Assembly: GCA_030669775.1 (NCBI GenBank)
Contig: DAOVCZ010000153.1
Location: 1 to 5,242 of the forward strand
DNA: 5,242 nucleotides
DNA from: Chloroflexota bacterium
GTDB taxonomy: Bacteria; Chloroflexota; Anaerolineae; Anaerolineales; UBA4823
Direction: 5' to 3'
Every line of letters starts with the position of its first letter. Positions within the stretch are counted from its first letter, which is position 1. Positions 1 through 5,242 of this stretch are shown here, piece by piece. A program made the translations under genes and the position numbers. The notes below the pieces were generated by a model. It had not been told where the DNA came from, ran no database searches, and was given only the letters and a program-made list of their open reading frames with translations.

Positions 1-2150
1 ATCTGGGGCAGGGCTTGCTCGATCAGCAAGGCAGGAACACCATCTTTCCCAAAGGCACGCTCCAGCTGCTTATGCTGGGCGACCTGGTCCGCCTGCTCGC
101 TCCTTTCCACCTCCAATACCTCATAGCGGGATTTCAAATCATCAAGGATAAGTACTTTCTGCTTGGCCGCACCCACCTCCATGCGCAGACGATTCTCACG
201 CTCCTGCAGGTTGAGCAGGACACCTTCGGCGGCATCCTGGTCAGGCACCTGCTGGCGGGAGATTTCCAGGGCTTCTGCAGCTGCGGCATGCTCTTCTTGC
301 TTGCGGGTTACCTCGATCTCCTGGTTGGCAGCCTGAGTTTCTAAATCGGCGATCTCACGCTCCAGGGGTGCGATCGCCGACCTGGCTTTTTCCAGGGCGC
401 GTCTTTCAGCCTCGCTAACCCGACCTTCGCTTTCCGCTTTGCGAATGGAGTCATGCGCGGCTGCATCATAGCCGATCGTCTTTAGCTGCTCATTGACCAG
501 CGCCAAGCGTTCCCGAGCTTCAGGGGCAAAGGTATCCCCTTCAAGGCTGGCATTGATATCAGCCAGGCGTGGGGCGGATTTGCTCTGCCACTGGTTCACC
601 TGCGTGTTCAGTAATTCGAGACGGCTGGATAGCTGGGCGATGGTTTTCTCTTGATGGCGTATTTCGCCTTCGACTGTTGATAAGGATTTGATCTGGTCTT
701 CCAGATCGCGCACCTGTTGACCGGTTTGCTGCACCAATTCCTGGTTGGCGCGGTATTTGTCCCCCATCTCCTCTCCATCAGCCTGCAACCTGTCGATTAA
801 TGATTGGCGCTCAGTTTGGCTGAGGGGCTGCCCGCAAAGGGGGCAGGAAGCACCTTCTGCGGCTGAAAGCTGATCGATGCGTCCTTTCAGCTCGTCCATT
901 TCAGCTTTTAACCGCGGGTTCTCTGCTCGCGCATCAGCCTGGTGTCCAAGTGCGCTCTGCAATTCCTCCTGAAGCTGCTTGCGGCGGGCCAATCTGTGCT
1001 CTGCATCTTTGGTGCTGCCTTTCGCGGTGGAGAGGTCTTTTTCGATCTGCGGGGTCTCAGTCAGGGTGGTCTGGATCTCAGCCTGTTGGCTCTCTAAACC
1101 TTGTCGCTCCTGCAGCAAACTAGCCCGAGCAGCATTGATCTCATCGAGCGGACCCTGGCGGCGCTTCTCTTCCTCCCGGAAGCGCGCTGCGACCTCCTCC
1201 CAGTGCTCCAAGCTTTCTCGCGCTTCATTCCATTTGGTATAGGCAGATTCGATTTCAGCAGAACGGGATAACAGCGTATTGAAAGATTGGCGTTCTTCCT
1301 GGCGGGCAGCCAGCCGGTTCTTTAATTCCTCCAGGTTCTGGATTGCTTCATCCCGTTGGCGAGCTAACACGCCAACCAACCTTTCTTGCTCAGCCAGGGT
1401 GGCTGCGATCTGGCGCATGTTCTCCAGCGTGTCTTCTTGTATAGCACGAGATTGGGAGAGTTCAGCGAGTTCACGCTCCAGTTCTTGGAGGCGAGCTGTA
1501 CGGGATGTTTCTTCTGCCAGCTCGGAAGTGATTTCCTGCATGCGTCCCTCGAGAGCATGGATATCGTTTTCAATCGCTCTGCGCCGTTCGGCTGCTTGCT
1601 GGCGGTAGGTTTCCCAGATCTCCAGGCCTAAGATGCTGGCCAGGATGCGCTTTCGGTCCCCAGGGCGCTGCTGGGTAAATTGGTCCGCCTTACCTTGTAA
1701 AAAGAACGAAGCGTTAACAAATGTCTCGTAGTCCAGACGCAGTGTCTCCTGGATGCGAGCTTCGGTATCGCGTAAGGTTCGCTCGGTGAGGGGTTTCCAG
1801 GTTCCAGACTCTAAATCCAGGTTTTTAGTTATATCGTCGGGGGCATCCTGCAGGATGTGGAACTCCAGCCGGGTGGTCTTGTTGCGCGGCTTGATACGCA
1901 AGACCCGGTAAAGGTTGCCTTCGTAGCTGAAAATTAAACTGACTTCAGCGATATCCTCTTTGGAATTGATCAGTGAATCATCACGCTTGCGAGCCTGCCC
2001 AAAAAGCGACCAGGTAATCGCATCCAGCAAAGATGATTTACCGGCTCCGTTAGATCCAGCAATGCAGGCCAGGTCAAAACCAGTGAAGTCCAGCTCGACC
2101 CGGTCACGGTATGATAGGAAGCCAGATAATGTAAGTTGTAGCGGTATCAT
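1..2150 (-). CDS. sbcC: SbcC/Rad50-type exonuclease subunit (SMC-like ATPase), 5' part only
   Basis: The frame is open from ATG at 2150 to the window edge, giving 716 complete codons and no stop. The gene continues beyond position 1. Seen: an N-terminal ATPase lobe with beta-strand start MIPLQLTLSGFLSYR, Walker A at residues 32-40 (GSNGAGKSS) and Q-loop at about 144-158 (Gln152 in FFLQGKADQF). A long heptad-rich, Glu/Gln/Arg-rich coiled coil follows at about 170-430. The zinc hook is CPLC at 436-439 (bases 845-834), then a return coiled coil to about 690. The last visible residues (AFGKDGVPALLIEQALPQ) begin the C-terminal ATPase lobe. The signature motif, Walker B and D-loop lie outside. In the family, SbcC pairs with the nuclease SbcD and clears hairpins and blocked DNA ends in the cytoplasm; two hooks join by sharing one zinc. 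The start fits the family N-terminus exactly, is preceded by a weak GGGGA, and lies inside the 3' end of the upstream protease gene. Identity is secure; the partner nuclease is not in view. Confidence 0.96.
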   Translation of the reverse strand, partial: MIPLQLTLSGFLSYRDRVELDFTGFDLACIAGSNGAGKSSLLDAITWSLFGQARKRDDSLINSKEDIAEVSLIFSYEGNLYRVLRIKPRNKTTRLEFHILQDAPDDITKNLDLESGTWKPLTERTLRDTEARIQETLRLDYETFVNASFFLQGKADQFTQQRPGDRKRILASILGLEIWETYRQQAAERRRAIENDIHALEGRMQEITSELAEETSRTARLQELERELAELSQSRAIQEDTLENMRQIAATLAEQERLVGVLARQRDEAIQNLEELKNRLAARQEERQSFNTLLSRSAEIESAYTKWNEARESLEHWEEVAARFREEEKRRQGPLDEINAARASLLQERQGLESQQAEIQTTLTETPQIEKDLSTAKGSTKDAEHRLARRKQLQEELQSALGHQADARAENPRLKAEMDELKGRIDQLSAAEGASCPLCGQPLSQTERQSLIDRLQADGEEMGDKYRANQELVQQTGQQVRDLEDQIKSLSTVEGEIRHQEKTIAQLSSRLELLNTQVNQWQSKSAPRLADINASLEGDTFAPEARERLALVNEQLKTIGYDAAAHDSIRKAESEGRVSEAERRALEKARSAIAPLEREIADLETQAANQEIEVTRKQEEHAAAAEALEISRQQVPDQDAAEGVLLNLQERENRLRMEVGAAKQKVLILDDLKSRYEVLEVERSEQADQVAQHKQLERAFGKDGVPALLIEQALPQ

Positions 2151-4563
2151 CAGCAGTCCCCAAGATTGATTCTATTACAGGGTGCTGCGTGATTATATCA
2201 AATGGGGGTACCAGATGGCTGATCATCTTCTTTGAATTGGAAGCAGAATTTCGGTATTCTGTCTTTAAATTGAGTCGGAATAGATCGGTTTTATATACCT
2301 CGATCGCTTCAATACGGATCGTCCAGATTCCTGGGACAGGATCAGTGATCACAGCTCTTTCGGGCGTGTTGCCTGTTGCCCCGTCAAGTGAGACAAGGTT
2401 GCCATCCGGATCATAGACCAGCATATCAATATCGCTGGTGGGGAACTTGCCCCAATCCCGGTTCCAGACCAGGTCGAAGGTTGCTTTGCTGACACCAAGG
2501 GGTATTTCTACGGGCAGATTGAATTCATCGCCCATATTAAAAATACTTTTAGCGAAGGGTATTTCATGAACTGGTTTGGTCTCATTTTCTCGGATCACGC
2601 GCATCTTGAAAGAGACTTGAGACTCGTTGGCGTAGTCTCCGATCAGAGAGACTTTCATCAAACCCGGCTCCATCGGTTGGTAAGCTAGGGGATTGTCATT
2701 CATCGCCCAGGTTCCATCTTCGATCTCGATCGTGAATTCACTTCCACTGATATACGGGTCCCAATACGTGTTTATTGGCAGGGGAAAATCGCTTCGCTTG
2801 GCGCTCTGCACCTGAACCTTCAAGCTGTTGGGCCAGTAGGCATATGCGGAGTTGTCTGGCGTGGTGATATCGTAAACTTCAATCGTGACCTTACTGGTCG
2901 AAGAAACGATATCAAAGACGAGATCATAGGATTCACTTGGGTTGAGACTGACAGCGCCGCTTTTAAATTCCTGTCTGTCAGCGCTCATGGGATTCCCGAG
3001 GATATTGGTTCTCAGTTTAGCGGTCTTGACGGGGTATTTGAGCTGGGTATCACCGCTGATGAGGATCTCTAAGGCAGCCACAGCATCCAGCGCTCCATAC
3101 CCGACTGTGTTGATATCTTGCCAGCTAGCACCGACAATATCACGGTTTGCACTCAGCAGGAGCGAGTTTCTCAAATCTACCCAGGGGGTATCACGATCAT
3201 TTTCGGCTTCATAGTAGGCATTAAGCAGTGCGGCTGTGCCGGCGACAACTGGTGCGGAAAATGATGTCCCGCTGTCCCAACGCAGTTCGTTCTTTGGCCC
3301 AGACTGGAAACTCCACATTCCAGAGGTGGAAAGATCGGGACCAAAACGCCCATCGCTCATCGGCCCGCGACTGGAGAAATTAGCCACCCGCACTTCCTCT
3401 GTCGGTCGCATCACCATACCCTGTCCCGGACCGAAATCATTAATAAGCCCAAGATATTCGTAAACTATGCGCGATGGGTCCGCGTAGTCCAGGGCACCAA
3501 CGGCGATCGAATCAAAAGATGTGGCCGGTGAAGCGAGACTGTTCGGGAGGGGTCCGCCATTACCAGCAGCGGCGACCACCAGGATATTTTCCTCCCGGAA
3601 TTTCTCCAGAAAAGTGTCGAGGATATCGCGACCATCGAACCAGGTCGGCCCACCAAAGCTGAGATTGACTACATCAACATCCAATAAATTTTCTCGTTTG
3701 AGGGTCAGGAGATGATCCAGACCATCCAGGATGACGGAGGTGGGAGAACCACTCCCGTCCGTACTAAAGACTTTGACAGGGTATATTTGAGTCAAGGGTG
3801 CCTGCCCGAAAATGGGTACTGTACCATCATCCCAAGGCAGGTATGTCGAAATAGCCCGGTAAAGCAGATCGTCAGGTTTACCAGTAAAATCAAGGATGCA
3901 GTAAGAAGCCAACACTCCGCCGACATGGGTTCCGTGCCAGAAATTTTCCGGATCTGTGGCTGGAATTCCATCTCCCGTCGCATTATAGCCATCCGGGTAT
4001 CCTGGTGCACCGGTAACAGCATGAGCCAGACAGAGATTGGGTACTGTGCCGGAGTCGACCACGGCGACCACAGAACCTTTACCGAAAGTGGTATCTCCCC
4101 AGATTTGATCCGCACCGCTGAATAAGAAATCGCCATAACCCTGGGGAGAGGTGGTCGATTCGAAGATGGCAGGATCGACTGATTTAACGATGACCCCGGA
4201 TGTATCTTTAACGGTAAAGTTCGTTGGCCGCGTTTTACCATCAAGATCGCTGCCATCCCCCAGGTAAACAAGGCGATCTTTAGCTACCTTGATCACACCC
4301 GGAAGGTGATAAACACTCGGCAACACCTCGACCGGGATCGTTGCTGCCAGGACCGGGACATTCTGGTATGAATAGTTGATCCTCCCGCCGAGTTTCTTGA
4401 TACTTCTCGCAACCGCCTGCTTCCCTCCATCGGTTTGGATGATCACATCCACCGTACTCGAACTTGAATTACTCTCGGCGTTGACGGAATTGTTCCATCC
4501 TAGAGCAGGGAAAAGTCCTAAAATCAAGATGACCAGGATGATAATAGAAACAACGCGTTTCAT
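2104..4563 (-). CDS. Secreted subtilisin-like (S8) serine protease with propeptide and C-terminal beta domains
   Basis: Complete, 819 residues. Seen: a Sec signal peptide at about 1-29 (KR, a hydrophobic run, likely cut after SVNA) and a Ser-rich linker. An inhibitor I9/fervidolysin-like propeptide lies at about 37-100 (VDVIIQTDGG... to LPGVIKVAKD). The peptidase core spans about 150-500: catalytic Asp170 (VAVVDSGT), His213 (HGTHVGG), oxyanion Asn335 (AAAGNGG) and Ser434 (SGTSFSAP), in the D-H-S order of clan SB. A first beta-rich region covers about 535-660. A second at about 678-768 (DIDMLVYDPDGNLV, then PGIWTIRIE) resembles the pre-peptidase C-terminal (PPC) fold. The tail is TYIIWLPIIP. 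From the family, the enzyme should be exported, mature by removing its propeptide, and degrade proteins outside the cell or at its surface; the substrate is unknown. The start has a strong GGAGGT five bases upstream. The stop overlaps sbcC by 47 bases. The mature protein has only two cysteines, 178 and 222. No specific gene name can be justified. Confidence 0.95.
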   Translation of the reverse strand: MKRVVSIIILVILILGLFPALGWNNSVNAESNSSSSTVDVIIQTDGGKQAVARSIKKLGGRINYSYQNVPVLAATIPVEVLPSVYHLPGVIKVAKDRLVYLGDGSDLDGKTRPTNFTVKDTSGVIVKSVDPAIFESTTSPQGYGDFLFSGADQIWGDTTFGKGSVVAVVDSGTVPNLCLAHAVTGAPGYPDGYNATGDGIPATDPENFWHGTHVGGVLASYCILDFTGKPDDLLYRAISTYLPWDDGTVPIFGQAPLTQIYPVKVFSTDGSGSPTSVILDGLDHLLTLKRENLLDVDVVNLSFGGPTWFDGRDILDTFLEKFREENILVVAAAGNGGPLPNSLASPATSFDSIAVGALDYADPSRIVYEYLGLINDFGPGQGMVMRPTEEVRVANFSSRGPMSDGRFGPDLSTSGMWSFQSGPKNELRWDSGTSFSAPVVAGTAALLNAYYEAENDRDTPWVDLRNSLLLSANRDIVGASWQDINTVGYGALDAVAALEILISGDTQLKYPVKTAKLRTNILGNPMSADRQEFKSGAVSLNPSESYDLVFDIVSSTSKVTIEVYDITTPDNSAYAYWPNSLKVQVQSAKRSDFPLPINTYWDPYISGSEFTIEIEDGTWAMNDNPLAYQPMEPGLMKVSLIGDYANESQVSFKMRVIRENETKPVHEIPFAKSIFNMGDEFNLPVEIPLGVSKATFDLVWNRDWGKFPTSDIDMLVYDPDGNLVSLDGATGNTPERAVITDPVPGIWTIRIEAIEVYKTDLFRLNLKTEYRNSASNSKKMISHLVPPFDIITQHPVIESILGTADDTATTYIIWLPIIP
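2157..2161 (-). promoter_or_regulatory. Weak Shine-Dalgarno-like site before sbcC, inside the protease gene
   Basis: On the minus strand GGGGA lies six bases before the sbcC ATG at 2150, within the last codons of the protease. The match is partial (no AGGAG core). Because sbcC starts before the protease ends, initiation probably depends mostly on ribosomes arriving from the protease frame (translational coupling). This is inference; the sequence shows only the overlap and the weak site. Confidence 0.4.
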
Positions 4564-4568
4564 TTTCT

Positions 4569-4574
4569 ACCTCC
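4569..4574 (-). promoter_or_regulatory. Ribosome binding site of the S8 protease
   Basis: Read on the minus strand, GGAGGT lies five bases before the ATG at 4563 (GGAGGTAGAAAATG). The match to the anti-Shine-Dalgarno sequence is near perfect at a normal distance. It fixes the protease start, which is also where the signal peptide begins. Confidence 0.85.
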
Positions 4575-4689
4575 CCACCAAGACAAGAAGCATCAATGGT
4601 GTTCTAAGCCATCGACAAATGGATCCTTAATCAGCAGGTCTTTCAAAAATAGTTTTTTTCACGAAGGCGCAACCGGGCGGATTGCAGTT

Positions 4690-4706
4690 GGATACACCTG
4701 GTATCC
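4690..4706. repeat. Perfect 6-bp hairpin in the protease leader
   Basis: GGATAC, loop ACCTG, GTATCC: a perfect inverted repeat about 127 bases upstream of the protease start. No T-run follows on either strand, so it is not an intrinsic terminator. It could be a protein-binding operator or an mRNA leader stem; the sequence does not decide. Confidence 0.5.
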
Positions 4707-4728
4707 CCTCCCAACCATGAGCTGCGAA

Positions 4729-4746
4729 ACCATCGGCGAAGATGGT
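4729..4746. repeat. Second perfect 6-bp hairpin in the protease leader
   Basis: ACCATC, loop GGCGAA, GATGGT: a perfect inverted repeat 22 bases from the hairpin at 4690-4706. The loop is closed by C-G and has a purine-rich GGCGAA sequence. No T-run follows. The two stems have unrelated sequences, so they are not copies of one repeat. Confidence 0.5.
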
Positions 4747-5031
4747 ACTCAAATCAACCAAGGATCGCATCTCGTAGATATCTTAATCCAAGATTGGGCG
4801 AATTGAGCCAGGCTGACAATTTTGAAAGCCGCTGTTTTCATCACCTCACAGGTGCAAGAACCAGACCAGGTGAGCAGCTTGATTTTCCAAAGAGGATTAT
4901 GCATCCAGATGGACTTAATTCTAATGATTGAGACACCAGGTGGGAACAAGATAAGAACAGCACAAACACCCAGAAAACAACTAGTGCTCTGTCAAATGTG
5001 AATGTTATGTTTGTCTCTCTGAGCGCCAGCC

Positions 5032-5055
5032 CTGTCCCTGGTCGGACAGACCGGG
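5032..5055. repeat. Two mutually exclusive small stems in the left arm of the element
   Basis: CTGTCC (5032-5037) pairs perfectly with GGACAG (5044-5049). Alternatively CCTGGTC (5037-5043) pairs with GACCGGG (5049-5055) with one G-T pair, looping out GGACA. The two foldings share bases, and the second also uses G residues of the central hairpin. The right arm has no matching sequence, so this part looks like a side branch of the foldback. Confidence 0.45.
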
Positions 5056-5098
5056 GGGAAGAGTCTCGGCAACTGACCTGGAGATTCTTCACTCCCCC
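5053..5098. repeat. Central hairpin of the foldback element
   Basis: Bases 5058-5067 (GAAGAGTCTC) pair with 5081-5090 (GAGATTCTTC) over ten positions, one being G-T. After a three-base bulge (5091-5093), GGGGG 5053-5057 pairs with CCCCC 5094-5098. The loop is 13 bases (5068-5080). The stem is strong, but no T-run follows on either side, so I do not call it a terminator. Confidence 0.7.
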
Positions 5099-5168
5099 TT
5101 CGTCTTCTCTCAGGATGTAGCTACGCTCCGTTCATAATGACGTATAAAAGAACGATGTTTAACAAACC

Positions 5169-5227
5169 ACTAGAAATAGCACTTAATTCGTTAACCAATG
5201 TCTCCTGGTAATTTGCGGATTTCTAGT
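5169..5227. repeat. 9-base inverted repeat at the right edge of the element
   Basis: ACTAGAAAT (5169-5177) and ATTTCTAGT (5219-5227) are perfect reverse complements separated by 41 bases. The left half overlaps the right boundary and the CTAG of the foldback element. It may be a second palindromic site or a trace of a neighbouring insertion; the window ends too soon to tell. Confidence 0.45.
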
Positions 5228-5242
5228 AAATTGATGCGTGTC

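Larger units (their letters stand above)
4985..5169. mobile_element. MITE-like foldback element with flanking CTAG
   Basis: The left end TGCTCTGTCAAA (4985-4996) and the inverted right end (5158-5169, read as TGGTTTGTTAAA) match at 9 of 12 positions. Each end is bordered by CTAG (4981-4984 and 5170-5173), which could be a 4-bp target duplication. Further inverted arms nest inside: GAGCG 5021-5025 with CGCTC 5124-5128, GGGGG 5053-5057 with CCCCC 5094-5098, and 5059-5067 with 5081-5089. All centre between about 5074 and 5077, so the whole 185 bases form one imperfect palindrome. It has no transposase and no credible ORF. From general knowledge, small elements of this build are moved in trans by a related full-length transposase. 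CTAG fits the YTAR target of IS5-like elements, but CTAG is itself palindromic and part of the repeat, so the duplication is not proven. The family cannot be named from one copy. Confidence 0.55.
4575..5242. other. Non-coding region upstream of the protease
   Basis: About 670 bases with no convincing gene. Short open frames exist on both strands (for example minus 4749-4949 and 4841-5092), but they lack usable ribosome sites and recognisable protein features, and the second runs through the foldback element. From left to right it holds the protease 5' leader, two short perfect hairpins (4690-4746), a stretch from about 4750 to 4980 with nothing I can name, the MITE-like element (4985-5169), and 69 final bases containing half of a 9-base inverted repeat. 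I see no tRNA, CRISPR repeat or intrinsic terminator. The protease promoter should lie here, but no site with two good hexamers could be picked. Confidence 0.7.

Noticed and set aside
15..2169. Several plus-strand open frames opposite sbcC (for example 15-344, 979-1242, 1279-1608)
   Set aside because: They are antisense shadows of the coiled-coil codons of sbcC, with low-complexity Ser/Arg/Leu-rich translations and no ribosome sites.
3465..4271. Open frames within the protease on both strands (for example minus 3792-4271, plus 3712-4125)
   Set aside because: They lie inside the catalytic core of an intact protease gene in other frames and show no motif of their own.
4618..4646. Possible sigma-70 promoter for the protease (TTGAAA, 17 bases, TCCATT on the minus strand)
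   Set aside because: The -35 matches well, but the -10 hexamer matches only three of six positions and lacks the key second A. Not strong enough to annotate.
4749..4949. Minus-strand 66-codon frame with a TTG start
   Set aside because: No Shine-Dalgarno sequence, poor start, no recognisable motif and no link to a neighbour.
4522..4998. Plus-strand frame open across about 158 codons apart from one TGA at 4804-4806
   Set aside because: It could suggest a pseudogene with one nonsense mutation. However, it begins antisense to the protease start and its only early ATG (4717) lacks a ribosome site. The translation shows no family motif and it ends inside the foldback element. Treated as chance unless a homologue is found by BLASTX.
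4841..5092. Minus-strand 83-codon frame with a hydrophobic middle
   Set aside because: The GTG start directly abuts the purine run, leaving no spacing for a ribosome site. The frame runs from the mobile element into unrelated flank, and no protein family is recognisable.
5053..5098. Central hairpin as an intrinsic terminator
   Set aside because: The stem is strong, but neither strand has a T-run after it, and its centre coincides with the terminal repeats of the element, which explains it better.

Overview
The window holds two genes read leftward on the minus strand, followed at the right by about 680 bases of non-coding DNA. The left gene (2150 down to the window edge) is the first 716 codons of an SbcC/Rad50-type DNA-repair ATPase. 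It shows an N-terminal Walker A motif, a Q-loop, a long coiled coil and a Cys-x-x-Cys zinc hook, and the C-terminal ATPase half lies outside the window. The right gene (4563 down to 2104) is a complete 819-residue secreted subtilisin-like (S8) serine protease with signal peptide, inhibitor-type propeptide, intact Asp/His/Ser triad and two C-terminal beta-sandwich regions.

The stop codon of the protease lies 47 bases inside sbcC, in another frame, so the two genes are almost certainly co-transcribed and sbcC translation is probably coupled to the protease. No sbcD (Mre11-type nuclease) is visible. The position just upstream of sbcC, where sbcD often sits, is taken by the protease. No functional link between a secreted protease and a DNA-end-processing ATPase is evident, so the pairing may be only positional.

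The organism is probably a bacterium of the Chloroflexota, perhaps an Anaerolineae-like lineage. The basis is the style of the SbcC N-terminus and the protease's C-terminal tail (...YIIWLPIIP), which resembles the short 'YLPLV/I' tails I recall on many secreted proteins of that phylum. This assignment comes from memory and is moderate at best.

Right of the protease start (4575-5242) I find no convincing gene. The stretch holds two small perfect hairpins (4690-4706 and 4729-4746). It also holds a 185-base foldback element (4985-5169), which has imperfect terminal inverted repeats, nested arms sharing one centre near 5075 and a CTAG tetranucleotide on each side. This is the signature of a MITE-like non-autonomous mobile element and is the most unusual object in the window. 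A 9-base inverted repeat overlaps its right boundary.
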